Shown here: piece after piece, positions 1 through 9,400 of the stretch
How the letters are laid out: every line of letters starts with the position of its first letter
How positions within the stretch are numbered: position 1 is the stretch's first letter
Notes under the pieces: generated by a model
The model's input: the letters and a program-made list of their open reading frames with translations, nothing else
Told to the model about the DNA's origin: nothing
Database searches by the model: none
Assembly (NCBI GenBank): GCA_002309015.1
Contig: DBWM01000042.1
Coordinates: forward strand, 264-46,354
Length of the DNA stretch: 46,091 bases
Reading direction: 5' to 3'
Source: Myxococcales bacterium UBA1238
GTDB taxonomy: Bacteria; Myxococcota_A; Bradymonadia; UBA7976; UBA1532
Position numbers and translations under genes: made by a program

Positions 1-404
1 GCCTGGCAGAAAGCCTCACAGGCGGGGTCTTCGCAGTCCGGATGCGTCTCGTCGCATTGGGCCTCCCGCTTGCAGATGGGCAGATCCTGGCATTCGGCCT
101 TGCCGCAGTCCTCGATCGAGTTGCAATCGGGGGCGGCGTAGAGGGCGTTGGCTTCGCAGACTTCCAGGCCAGCGCATCGCGGGTTGCTGCAGTCTGGGTG
201 CTCTACATCGCATTGCCCGCATTTCTCAGTGGCGTAGCCTTTGGTCCCGTCGCAGGCGGGCGGACCTGCGTACAGCGAGTTGTTATCGTCCTCTTCGTCG
301 CAAGCGCTCATGCCCAGGGCACCCATGGCCGCGAGAGGAAGCGCAACCGCTCCCAGCTTTTGGCAAACGCGCAACAAATATTCCTTCATCTCTCGGGCGT
401 TCAT
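1..404 (-). CDS. Cys-rich lipoprotein, N-terminal part (cut by window edge)
   Basis: Reading begins at an ATG at 404 and stays open to base 1, so the C-terminus lies outside the window. Residues 1-37 form a lipoprotein signal: a basic start (MNAREMKEYLLR), a hydrophobic stretch and a lipobox ending GMSAC. The Cys is followed at once by the acidic run DEEDDNN. The visible mature part repeats Cys-rich pieces of the type CDxxHPDCxxPxC, seen at least twice, with further C-x5-8-C spacings. This resembles the many Cys-rich surface lipoproteins of Myxococcota, but I cannot name a family. The acidic run after the lipid-anchored Cys is shared with four other lipoproteins of the window and may be a sorting signal (inference). 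It is transcribed away from the gene ending at 764. Confidence 0.75.
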   Translation of the reverse strand, partial: MNAREMKEYLLRVCQKLGAVALPLAAMGALGMSACDEEDDNNSLYAGPPACDGTKGYATEKCGQCDVEHPDCSNPRCAGLEVCEANALYAAPDCNSIEDCGKAECQDLPICKREAQCDETHPDCEDPACEAFCQ

Positions 405-635
405 CAAAACATCCTTTGTTGTTGGAATCGGCAATGCATCCGAAGAATTCGGAATGCGGCTTTTTTATAACAAAAATTCGTTATTTGAAGCAAGAAATGC
501 CTCTAGAAAGTTGAATATGGCAGAAAATCGCTAAAAATCGATGCTGGATCGAGCCGCATTCCTGCTCTGGCGCGATCGGTTCGCAGTTGATCGGGAACGA
601 TGGTCGATCGATCGGGAACGGTTCGCGATCCGATG

Positions 636-740
636 GGCAGGCTTTTGCGATGGGGTGAGAAGGCTTTGCGGTGTGGTGAGAAGGCTTTGCGATGGGGTGA
701 GAAGGCTTTGCGATGGGGTGAGAAGGCTTTGCGCTCGGAG
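636..740. repeat. 21-bp tandem repeat, five copies
   Basis: Copies begin at 636, 657, 678, 699 and 720. The core GAGAAGGCTTTGCG is intact in the last four and the first is degenerate. The array lies in the 359-base gap between the gene ending at 764 and the lipoprotein start at 404. The rest of the gap holds two copies of GATCGGGAACG near 590-620 and AT-rich sequence next to 404 that probably carries the lipoprotein promoter. The period is a multiple of three, and on the minus strand one frame reads as repeated AKPSHPI, so it may be decayed coding sequence. Confidence 0.85.
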
Positions 741-763
741 GGGGAGGATGCGCGTCCCGAGGT

Positions 764-1588
764 TCACCGTTTGCGCTTTTGCGGGCCGGCTTTGCGGGGA
801 TGTGTCGAGGATTTGCCCTTCGGCTTTGAAGGTTTCGCGGCTTCTTTTGAAGGCTTCGCGCTTTTGGGCCAAAGGGTGACGCGGAGATCGTAGGTCTGAT
901 CCGTTTCGGCCTGAAGGGGACGCAGTTGCAACAGGAGGCGTTCGCCTTCGGTCGCGCGATGTCGCAGGGGCTTTGAGTAATAACCCCAGCCTTTGGTCTG
1001 AGCGATCGCCTTTGACTGCGCATCCTTGTAGAGCGAGAGGGCCGTCTCCAGAACGCCGTGCTGACTAGCCTCGAGCGATTGACCCGCCTTTAAGCGGATT
1101 TCGAGGAAGAGAGACGACCGCTCGTTTGAGGCTGCTTTGGCATCGGCAGGAGGCGTCGGTGCCGCTTTGGAGGGTTGCTTCCCGAGCGCCGAGAGATCGC
1201 CCCATAAGCTTTCACCGGTCACCATCAGGCGCAGAGGTTTCTCGCCTGTGAGCTCAGGGAGCACCATCGGATGCAGGCGGTCGCCCTTTTGCAGGGGTAT
1301 GGGCTTAAAGCAGCGCGAAGGATCATCTACGCAGATGTAACCCTTCTCGACCTTGCCCGAACCGCAGCCGTCGCCCGGGGCATCGTTGCCGTCGTCGCAG
1401 TCATCGCCTTCAACGCGGTGGAGACCCGGCCTGCTGTCTGGATCCCCTTCCTCGTCAAAGCCTTCAGCCGCCAGCTGCTGCCAGTCATCGAGATCGCTTT
1501 CGCGCAAATCGTCGTCGGGCGAAGCGTGGGCAAACGCCGGGCAAACGAGCGCCATCGCAAGGAGCTTCATGCCGATGCGCTGTTTCAT
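764..1588 (-). CDS. Secreted protein with a DUF4215-type myxococcal Cys-rich repeat
   Basis: A 274-residue protein. The N-terminus MKQRIGMKLLAMALVC..AFAHA is a typical signal peptide. Near residues 50-80 lies DDCDDGNDAPGDGCGSGK followed by GYIC, the pattern of the DUF4215 myxococcal Cys-rich repeat. One expected Cys (CGSC in the usual repeat) is Gly here, so at most part of the disulfide pattern can form. The middle shows no family I recognise; it contains LRLMVTGESLWGDLS and a beta-like region ending in YDLRVTLWP. The tail is Lys/Pro/Ser-rich (KPSK repeats) and strongly basic. I chose the ATG at 1588 because AAAGAG sits 7 bases upstream; the ATG at 1594 is too close to it. It follows the lipoprotein gene by 25 bases and is probably the last gene of that operon. 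Confidence 0.75.
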   Translation of the reverse strand: MKQRIGMKLLAMALVCPAFAHASPDDDLRESDLDDWQQLAAEGFDEEGDPDSRPGLHRVEGDDCDDGNDAPGDGCGSGKVEKGYICVDDPSRCFKPIPLQKGDRLHPMVLPELTGEKPLRLMVTGESLWGDLSALGKQPSKAAPTPPADAKAASNERSSLFLEIRLKAGQSLEASQHGVLETALSLYKDAQSKAIAQTKGWGYYSKPLRHRATEGERLLLQLRPLQAETDQTYDLRVTLWPKSAKPSKEAAKPSKPKGKSSTHPRKAGPQKRKR

Positions 1589-1613
1589 GGTCATGCTCTT
1601 TGTGGGATTGAAA

Positions 1614-3353
1614 TCAGTTGGCGCCGCCGCCAAAGAGGGCTTCGAGGAGGGAGGAGAGGCTGTCGCCGGAATCGTCGTCGTCTTCGTCGCTGCTGGATCC
1701 GTTGCCGCCGGAGCCTGAACCGTTATCGCCGCCGGAAGAACCGCCGCCGAAGAGGCCACCAAAGAGATCGCCCAAATCGAAATCGTTGTCGCCGCCGGAA
1801 GAACCGTTGTCGCCGCCGGAGGAACCGCCGTTGTCGCCGGAGGAGCCGCCGCCGAAGAGGCCACCGAAGAGATCGCCCAAATCGAAACCGCTGTCGCTGC
1901 CGGAGGAACCGTTGTCACCGCCGGAGGATCCGCTGTTCCCTGAATTGCCGCCGAGGCTCAGTTCGGTGGTGGGGATTAAGAACACGCCGTTGGCGCATGC
2001 CGGTTCAGGCTGGCTGTCGCACACCTGGGCCTGGAAGATGTACCCGCTGACGGAGAGGCTGCTCAGCGAAATGGAGAAGGCGCTGTTTAAATCGGTGACG
2101 TATCCCGAAATCTGGCCGTTGTCCTGCAATGTGAGTCCGGAGGGGAGTCCAACGCCCGAGCCCATGCCTAAGAGTGCCAGGGCAGCGGCCGCGATCGAGT
2201 TGAACTGCCCCATGCTCCAGTGATAAGGCTCCACGCCGCCCTTGGCCTCGAGCTCGGCCGAGTAAGGGATATATTCGATCAGCACAGGCAGCAGCACGGC
2301 CGTGAAGCTCGCAATGTTGAGCGACTTGGAACCCGTCACGACCAGGGGAGCGATGTTGACGGTCAACGAGAGATCGGCGTCGGCGTAGCTTGGAGGCGTG
2401 TCGGCGTCAAAAGCGCGCACCTTAAACGCGTAATCGCCGTGCGCGGTGGGCGTACCCATGAGGGCGCCGTCGGAAGAAAGGGTGAGCCCCGGGGGCAAAT
2501 CGCCCTCGATCTTCGACCATGCGTAGGGCGTCTTGCCGCCTTTGGCCGTCAATTGATAGAGGTATTCTTCCCCCGCTTCGGCTTCATCGAGCGCCGTCGA
2601 GGTGATGGTGAACCCCGTGGTGGCTTCGCTCTGCACCAAAAGGGTAAAGAGCGCCTCTTCGGTGAAGCGATCCGCGTCCGTGACGGCCACCTTGAACGCA
2701 AAACTGCCCGTGGACTGCGGCACGCCCGAGAGCACGCCCGCTTCGCTTAAGGATAAGCCCGCCGGAAGGGCACCCTGCGTCAGATCGAAGCGATAAGGTG
2801 TCGTTCCGCCGCGAACCGTAAACGTGTAGCTGTATTCTTCGCCCAGCACCGCTTCGGGCAGCTCTTCTTTCACCAGGATGAGATCGCTGTTGCAGGCATC
2901 GAACTCGTCGGTTGGGTCGTAACCCAGGCCGTTCTTGCTGCAAACGAGCGTGGTGTTGTTGAGGCAGACGGGCGTGTCGGGGATGCAGGTTTGCGGTAAG
3001 CAGGCGCCGTTTAAACAGCTTTGGCCCACATCGCACGGTTCAGGCGCGCTCCATCCGCCCTCGCGGCAAACGATGACCGCGTTTTCCTGGCAACGCTTCT
3101 CGTTTAACGGGCAATCGCCGGAGGCGGCTTGGCAGCTGCCGTCGACGCAGGTCAACCCCTCGTCGCAGGCTTCGGCGAGCCAGCTGCCGTCTTCCTGGCA
3201 GGTGGCTTTTTTGTCGCCGATGCATTTGGTCGCGCCTTTTTCGCAGGAAAGGCTGCCGTCGAGCTCATCGTCGTTGCTGGCGGCGTCATCCTCTTCACAA
3301 GCGGTAAGGCCACAAATCGCGAAACTACAAATGAGCCAACGGGCAGCGTTCAT
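1614..3353 (-). CDS. Lipoprotein with He_PIG-type Ig-like domains and Gly-rich tail repeats
   Basis: 579 residues from the ATG at 3353. The lipoprotein signal ends in GLTAC and is followed by EEDDAASNDDE. Next comes a Cys-rich section (roughly residues 35-155) with patterns such as CxxGxxxCxGDKKATC. At least two putative-Ig (He_PIG) modules follow, each with the hallmark TPYxW/F..GxLPxGLxLS..GxLxGxP, and a third looser copy contains GGVEPYHWSMG. The last 110 residues are Gly/Ser/Asp/Asn-rich and carry two exact copies of FDLGDLFGGLFGGGSSG, 105 bases apart at DNA level, and a shorter relative (LLEALFGGG) at the C-terminus. It is likely outer-membrane anchored and exposed; its ligand is unknown. 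The start lies two bases after the mutase stop, so the two are probably co-translated. Confidence 0.85.
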   Translation of the reverse strand: MNAARWLICSFAICGLTACEEDDAASNDDELDGSLSCEKGATKCIGDKKATCQEDGSWLAEACDEGLTCVDGSCQAASGDCPLNEKRCQENAVIVCREGGWSAPEPCDVGQSCLNGACLPQTCIPDTPVCLNNTTLVCSKNGLGYDPTDEFDACNSDLILVKEELPEAVLGEEYSYTFTVRGGTTPYRFDLTQGALPAGLSLSEAGVLSGVPQSTGSFAFKVAVTDADRFTEEALFTLLVQSEATTGFTITSTALDEAEAGEEYLYQLTAKGGKTPYAWSKIEGDLPPGLTLSSDGALMGTPTAHGDYAFKVRAFDADTPPSYADADLSLTVNIAPLVVTGSKSLNIASFTAVLLPVLIEYIPYSAELEAKGGVEPYHWSMGQFNSIAAAALALLGMGSGVGLPSGLTLQDNGQISGYVTDLNSAFSISLSSLSVSGYIFQAQVCDSQPEPACANGVFLIPTTELSLGGNSGNSGSSGGDNGSSGSDSGFDLGDLFGGLFGGGSSGDNGGSSGGDNGSSGGDNDFDLGDLFGGLFGGGSSGGDNGSGSGGNGSSSDEDDDDSGDSLSSLLEALFGGGAN

Positions 3354-3355
3354 TT

Positions 3356-5083
3356 TTAAACTCCTGCGAACTGAAGGGTATCCTCGATGAGTTTGTTCAT
3401 GCGCTCTTCCGCTTCGCGCTGGCAAAGGCGGAGGGAGCCGTGAACGGCGCGGACGATTTCAAAGTAGAACTTCACCTTGGGTTCGGTGCCGCTCGGACGG
3501 ACCAGAACGCGGCTGCCGCCGTCGAGAGTGAAGCCCAGAACGTTGGAAGAAGGCAAATCGATGCGGGTCTTGGCGCCGTTGGCGATCACCATCTTTTCGC
3601 CCTTTAAGTAATCGCAGAGCGAGACGGTCTCGATGCCGCCCAGGGTCTTCGGCGGGTTCTTGCGGAGGCGATCCATCAGCGCGGCCATCTTTTCGGGACC
3701 GTCGATGCCCACGAACTTGGCGGAGCGCTGCGCACCCAGATGCAACCCGTGCTCGCGATAGAGCGCCTCTAAGCGATCGAGCAGCGTGAGGCCCTGAGAT
3801 TTGCAGCGGGCAGCGAGATCGCAGAAGATCAGCGCGGCGCAGATGCCGTCTTTGTCGGGCACGATTTCGCCGAGGGAGTAACCCAAAGCTTCCTCGTAAC
3901 CCATCACGAAGCGGCCGCCGGTGGCGCGATGCTTGAGGGCGCGGTTGCCGATCCACTTAAACCCGGTGAGAGTCTCGGAATATTTGGCGTTGTGCGCCAT
4001 GGCGATGCGCGAGAGCAGGCTCGAAGAGACGATCGTGGTGGTGACCATGCGATCGCCGTCCTGAGGGCCGTAACGCAGGAGTTCGTCGCCGAAGAGGGCG
4101 CCCACCTGGTTGCCGGTGAGGACGCGGAAATCGTCGCCGTCGGGCACAGCCACCGAGAGGCGGTCGGCGTCGGGGTCGTTGGCGATCAACAGATCGGCGT
4201 GCACTTCGCGCGCTTTGGCCAGAGCAAGATCGAGGGCGCCAGGTTCCTCGGGGTTCGGGAACTTGACGGTCGAGAAATCGGGATCGGGTTCGACCTGCTG
4301 CTCGACCATATGGAGGTTGTTGTAACCCGCCTGGCGCAGCAGGGGTTCAACGGCAGCGCGGCCCACGCCGTGCATGGCGGTGTAGACGATCGAGATGTCT
4401 TTGGGGCCCTTGTAGCAGCGGAGCGCGTTGATTTCGGCCCAGTAGGCGGATTTGGCCGCCGAGGGGATCGGAAGGATGCGGCCTTCGGAGCAGAGGGCGT
4501 CGAAGCTGCGCTGCGGGATCGCTTTGAGAGAGGTGATCTCGTCGATGCAGCGGCTGATGCCCTTGTCGTGGGGCGGAATGATTTGAGCGCCGTTGCCCCA
4601 GTAAACCTTGTAGCCGTTGTCCTGCGGCGGGTTGTGGCTGGCGGTGACCATGATGCCGGCGGCGCAGTGCAGATGCTTGAGCGCGTAAGCGAGTTCCGGC
4701 GTGGCGCAAAGATGTTCCGAAAGCCAAATCTTAAATCCGGCGCTCGCGAGCATCACGGCGGAGTCGCGCGCGAATTGTTCGGATCCATGGCGGTGGTCGT
4801 AACCGATGACGACGCCGCGCTCGCAGGCGTCCTGTACCTGGTTCTTGAGATATTGGCCGAGGCCGGCGCTGACCCGCTGCACGATGGCGCGGTTCATGCG
4901 GTTGGAACCAAAGCCGAGGGCACCTCGGATGCCGGCCGTTCCGAATTCCAGGCGTTGACCAAAATGTTCGCGGAGAGCGTCTTCGTCGCCGCTTTGGAGG
5001 AGAGCCTCGCCCTGGGCTTTGGTTTCGGGATCGGGATCGTCGTCGATCCAGGCGCGGGCGATGGCGCGGAGAGAATCGTTCAT
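3356..5083 (-). CDS. Alpha-D-phosphohexomutase (phosphoglucomutase/phosphomannomutase)
   Basis: 575 residues, the size of the PgcA/PGM2-type branch. All four active-site elements are present: the phosphoserine loop TASHNP (147-152, Ser149), the metal loop DPDADR (303-308), the sugar loop EEALG (397-401), and the C-terminal phosphate-binding loop RPSGTEPK (529-536). FGTAGIRG near residue 48 is the family's N-terminal signature. The family interconverts hexose-1-phosphate and hexose-6-phosphate through a bisphosphate intermediate in the cytosol; the preferred sugar cannot be read from sequence. GAGG precedes the ATG. The gene lies downstream of a sugar-kinase-like gene and two bases upstream of a lipoprotein gene. 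Taken with the kinase, conversion of an anomeric sugar phosphate is a reasonable inference. Confidence 0.95.
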   Translation of the reverse strand: MNDSLRAIARAWIDDDPDPETKAQGEALLQSGDEDALREHFGQRLEFGTAGIRGALGFGSNRMNRAIVQRVSAGLGQYLKNQVQDACERGVVIGYDHRHGSEQFARDSAVMLASAGFKIWLSEHLCATPELAYALKHLHCAAGIMVTASHNPPQDNGYKVYWGNGAQIIPPHDKGISRCIDEITSLKAIPQRSFDALCSEGRILPIPSAAKSAYWAEINALRCYKGPKDISIVYTAMHGVGRAAVEPLLRQAGYNNLHMVEQQVEPDPDFSTVKFPNPEEPGALDLALAKAREVHADLLIANDPDADRLSVAVPDGDDFRVLTGNQVGALFGDELLRYGPQDGDRMVTTTIVSSSLLSRIAMAHNAKYSETLTGFKWIGNRALKHRATGGRFVMGYEEALGYSLGEIVPDKDGICAALIFCDLAARCKSQGLTLLDRLEALYREHGLHLGAQRSAKFVGIDGPEKMAALMDRLRKNPPKTLGGIETVSLCDYLKGEKMVIANGAKTRIDLPSSNVLGFTLDGGSRVLVRPSGTEPKVKFYFEIVRAVHGSLRLCQREAEERMNKLIEDTLQFAGV

Positions 5084-5115
5084 GGAGTAACCTCAGGCTT
5101 TGAATAAAGCGCCAA

Positions 5116-5144
5116 TTTATAGCCAGAATCCAAAGGAAACGAAA
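5116..5144 (-). promoter_or_regulatory. Possible sigma70-type promoter of the phosphohexomutase gene
   Basis: On the minus strand TTTCGT (5139-5144) is followed, after 17 bases, by TATAAA (5116-5121), 33 bases upstream of the mutase ATG. The -10 is good and the -35 weak. The surrounding 5084-5284 spacer shows no gene. Confidence 0.35.
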
Positions 5145-5284
5145 GCCTTAAGCGCGCAGCCGCTCCCGATCCGGCATTTTTTAGATCTCTTTTTGAAAAT
5201 CGCCCCTCATTCGCATGCGGCGTTTGAGCCCCAAAGGCGTCACCGTAACGTTCAAAACCGCAGACATCCTCCCGCAGGCCGCGA

Positions 5285-6235
5285 TCAGAGCTCATCCCAA
5301 AGGAGATCCCGGGCTTTTTGGAGGCATTGGGCGCTGTGGCTCGGGTATCTCGCAGCATCGAAGGCGAAACGGCGGTGTTCGAAGGCGTCCCGCAGGTAGC
5401 GCGCGGCGAGTTCGAGGCGGATCGCTTTGGGAGCCCATGGAAGAAAGTCGCGTTCCCCGGCTGTCAGCGCTCGAAACTCACCGTAGCCTTCGCAGAGAGC
5501 GCGGTAGAGGCGCAGTGAAGCCGCAGTTTCCACGCTGGGTGCAAAGAACGCGCGGGCGGCATCCCCCAAATCGAAGAGCGCAGAGGCGCAGGCGCAGCCG
5601 TCGAGATCGATGAGCGCGCAGGGAATGCCCTTTTGAAACCGCAGATTTTGCAGTTTCGGATCGCCGTGAATGAAAGTTTTTGCCGCAGGCCAGGGTGGCA
5701 GCTTCGCGTAACCGCGTTCGATCGCCGCCATCAGGGGATCGCCGGCTTCCGAAGCCCGGTAAACCGCGCGGAGTCTTTGCAGATGCCCCTGGGGATCGTG
5801 GATCGGAGGTGCGGAAAGCGCGGGTTTCCGGCGTTCGAGGGCGAGGTGAAATTTTGCGAGCAGCGCGCCCAGGCTTCGGATCGCCGCTTCGGGATGGGGT
5901 AGGTCGCCCCACCGCGCAGGCGGATCGCCCTCTATATAAGTTGTAGCCCGCCAGCGCCGCGCCGCGCGGTCGGTATACGTAAAGCCACCCGCCTTCGCCT
6001 TCAGGATTCGCGGGGATGCAAAGCCTTCGCGTTCGAGCGCGAGATGCACGGCGCAGGTATCCGCAATCGCAGCATCGCTGGCCAGATCGGGGTGAAGGCG
6101 TTGCAGCACCGCATCTTTCAGGCGGAAGGTTTCGTGCAGATGTCCGCCGCTCAGCGGCTTTGCCTCTGCGGGATTCAGCCCGAAGGCGCAGGCCGCATCA
6201 TTGAGGGTTTCTTGTGCGAAATCAGGGGTTGCCAC
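5285..6235 (-). CDS. Aminoglycoside-phosphotransferase-fold kinase, N-acetylhexosamine kinase-like
   Basis: 316 residues from a GTG at 6235. The catalytic loop is HGDPKLQN (190-197), preceded by TFI, and the metal-binding motif is DLDG (210-213); both are typical of the APH/choline kinase fold. The N-terminal lobe has SGGHLHETFRL and VLQRLHPDL (about 29-51), resembling the GxGHINDTY and VLQRxN segments I remember from anomeric N-acetylhexosamine 1-kinases (NahK), rather than antibiotic kinases. The product may therefore be a sugar-1-phosphate, which would suit the phosphohexomutase encoded 201 bases downstream on the same strand. Homoserine-kinase-like or other small-molecule kinases remain possible. 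No strong ribosome binding site is seen before the GTG. The gene diverges from the coiled-coil gene at 6402, with both promoters in 166 bases. Confidence 0.75.
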   Translation of the reverse strand: MATPDFAQETLNDAACAFGLNPAEAKPLSGGHLHETFRLKDAVLQRLHPDLASDAAIADTCAVHLALEREGFASPRILKAKAGGFTYTDRAARRWRATTYIEGDPPARWGDLPHPEAAIRSLGALLAKFHLALERRKPALSAPPIHDPQGHLQRLRAVYRASEAGDPLMAAIERGYAKLPPWPAAKTFIHGDPKLQNLRFQKGIPCALIDLDGCACASALFDLGDAARAFFAPSVETAASLRLYRALCEGYGEFRALTAGERDFLPWAPKAIRLELAARYLRDAFEHRRFAFDAARYPSHSAQCLQKARDLLWDEL

Positions 6236-6401
6236 AGCAGAGAGCGCCTTTTTCGTTTTTGGGGGGTCAGGTTTCAGGCTTCATTTTGACCTTTGCCCGC
6301 GCTTGCGCAACGCTTGCGCCAACTTTAGACTGACCGCCAGCTTTGACGATGCGCTGTGGTTGGCGCGCGATTTTGGGGTTTCTCGCGTTTTGGGGTGAGC
6401 C

Positions 6402-9400
6402 ATGAGGATCATGATCGTCCATTCGGACGCCGCGTTTTCAGCTGAGTTGAGGGGAACACTCGTTTCGCTCGGTTTCGAATGCAGTTGTTTTAGCGACGGA
6501 GGCGAGGCGCTCCAGAGCGCGACGAGTGCGCCGCCCCACGCCATCTTCCTGGGGCTCATGGCCAATACGGGTTACGGGCTTTGTCAAAGGCTGCGGCGTC
6601 AGCTGGGGAGTCTCCCCATTTACATGATCATCGATGCCGAGGAAGCGCAGAGCGATCGTCTGGCCCGAAACATGGCGTTGGACGCCAACAGAAGGGCAGA
6701 TGCGTATCTGGTCATGCCCTTTTCGGTGGGCGAGATGTGTGAGCAGCTTCGCCAACGGGGCTTGTGGAACGGGCAGCTGAGCGATCCGGATCTGTTAATT
6801 GGCATCAGCGGGCTCCAGGCCGAGATGGCCGCGCCGGAACCTGTTCCCGCACCCGAGGCAGAGGATCTCTTCGCGAGTCAGGGCGACGATTTCTTTGCGA
6901 ACCTCGAGGTTGGCGGTCCCGAAAAGACGCAGCCGCCCCAGGCGTTCCAGGTTCAGCAGGTTGCGAACGGCTATTTCCAGTCCCCGGCGGAATCTGTCGA
7001 TCAGGGAGGCCTTTGGAACGACGCCGCGATGCAGGCTCAATCCCCCGCAGAGCCGCTCTCCGACAGCGACGATGTCGAGATGCTCGACGAAGAAGATGCG
7101 ATCGAGGTGGACGACGCCGACCTGATCGAAGAGGAAGCCGAAGACGCAGCGCCGCAGCAGAGCAATCCCGTGATGCAGGCGCCTTCCGCAAGGCCGCAGG
7201 AGCAGCCCTACATGTCGATGGATGGCCCCGCATCCTCGATTTCTGTGAGACCCACAGCGCAACCTTTGACCGGCATGCCGCTTCCGCCACTTCCCCTTTC
7301 GCCGAACCACGCAGAGCATTCCCGACCGGCCATCTCCGAAGTTGCGCAACCCGTCACTTCTGGTGCGGCAGAGGCAGCCCCTGTGTTTGCACCCGACTTT
7401 GCGCCCGATCCACAGATGATGGAAGCGTTGTCGAAGAGCCGTATCGAGCTCGAACAGGAATTTGGCCATTCTGAAGGTTACGTCGACCCGCTTGCGGATA
7501 ACGATCCCTTTGAAGCCGGGCTCGATCCCCATTTTGACGACAGCGTCCCGGACGATCACTCAGCTTTGGACGCGGTCAGCTTCGTCGATGAATCCCCTGT
7601 GGAACCTGCAGCCGCTGCATCGGCACCAGAAGTTTCAGCACAGGAAGATGGCGTCGCTTTTGTGGAAGACGATCTTTCAGCCAAAGAACCTGATGCCCCG
7701 GTAGCGGAAAACCAGGTTCCAGATGATCAGGATGGCGTTTCCTTTGCGGAAGACGATGTTTCAGCTTCAGAACCTGCAATTTCCGCACCGGAATCTGATG
7801 TTTCAGCTTCAGAACCTGCAATTTCCGCACCGGAATTCGAAGTTTCAGCATTGAAAAATCAAATTTCCGCACCGGAATCCGAAGTTTCAAATGAAGAACC
7901 TGCTGTTTCCGAGCAGGAATCCCAGGTTTCAGACGATCAAACTGTTGCCGCAATGGCGAAAGAAGAAGGTTCTACTGTGCAAACACCTGTTTCCCAAACG
8001 CCAGCGCCCGTTTCCCAAACGCCAGCAGCAGTTTCCGGGCCCGTATTCGTGCCTGCATCCGTTTCACCTTCGGCAGCGGCTTCTTCAACGTCGGTTCCCG
8101 TCTTTAAACCTGCGACTATCCCTGCGGCTGCGGCCAGTCCCAGCAATGCACCGGTCTTTGTCCCCGCTTCGATCCCGGTTCCCTCTGCTGCGACTTCCAG
8201 TGCGCCCGTGTTTGTGCCTGCTTCCGTGCCCGCACAGCCCGCATCTCCAAGCTCCGCGCCCGTCTTTAAACCTGCATCAGTGCCCGCTGCGGCCTATTCC
8301 ACATCGCGTCCCGTAAGTGCGACTTCGATGCCCGCCGACGGATCGGAAGATGATCCAGCGACGAGCCGCAGTTTACGCACGCAGGTCTTATCTTTACAGC
8401 GCGAATTAAAGCTTGTCCGCGAGGAACTTTCAAAGCGCCGCGACGAACAGTCTCAAAAGCGCGCCTCCGAGACCGCGATGCGAAAGGAATTAGCCGACGC
8501 GAAGACCGAACTTTCTCGTAAGGAGCGCGAGATCTTAGACCTGCGCGATGCGGCGGCACAGCGCGAAAGCGATATGGCTCAATTGGAGCAGCGCGCAGAG
8601 GAGGCGGAAGCCGCACAAGAAGACCTGCGGGCTCAGATGCAGTCGGTTGAAGCGCGGGAAGTTGCCTTAAACGAGATGCAAGTGGAGATGGAAAACGAGA
8701 TCACCTCCCTCCGCGGTCAGCTCTCGAGTCTCGATCAGAATTTACAGTCCGCTCGCATGCAGGCGCAGGCAGCTGAGCAGCGCTGTGCAGCCGAGCACGA
8801 ACAGGCGCAAGTCAAAGCCGCAGAGTCTGAAGCTCAGTTCGCCGCCCTGCGATCCGAAGCTGATCAGATTCAAAACGCCCTTTCCCAGATGACGGCCGAT
8901 AGGGATCAGTTTGCAAGCCAGCTCGCGCAGATGACGGGAGAAAGGGATCAAACGGCGCAGGTGCTCGCGCAGATGACGGCGGACCGCGATCAGATTGCAG
9001 CCTCGCTCTCGCAGATGACGGTGGAAAGGGATCAAACCTCCGAAGTCCTCGCGCAGATGACGGCAGACAGAGATCAGCTCGCAAATTCGCTCTCGCAGGT
9101 GACGGGTGAAAGGGAGCAGACGGCGCAGGTGCTCGCGCAGATGACGGCGGACAGAGATCAGCTCGCAAACCAGCTCTCGCAGGTGACGGGCGAAAGAGAT
9201 CAAACGGCGCAGGTGCTCTCGCAGATGACGGCGGACAGAGATCAGCTCGCAAACCAGCTCGCGCAGGTCTCGGGCGAAAGGGATCAGACCGCAGGCGTCC
9301 TCTCGCAGATGACGGCAGACAGAGATCAGCTCGCAGCCTCGCTCTCGCAGGTGACGGTGGAAAGGGATCAGACGGCTCAGGTACTCGCGCAGATGACGGC

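Noticed and set aside
3929..5107. 392-codon open frame on the plus strand opposite the phosphohexomutase
   Set aside because: Full overlap with a gene whose motifs are all intact; long mirror frames are usual in GC-rich coding DNA.
5285..6235. Antibiotic-resistance aminoglycoside phosphotransferase
   Set aside because: The fold is shared, but the N-lobe resembles sugar kinases and the neighbour is a phosphohexomutase; there is no sign of a resistance cassette.
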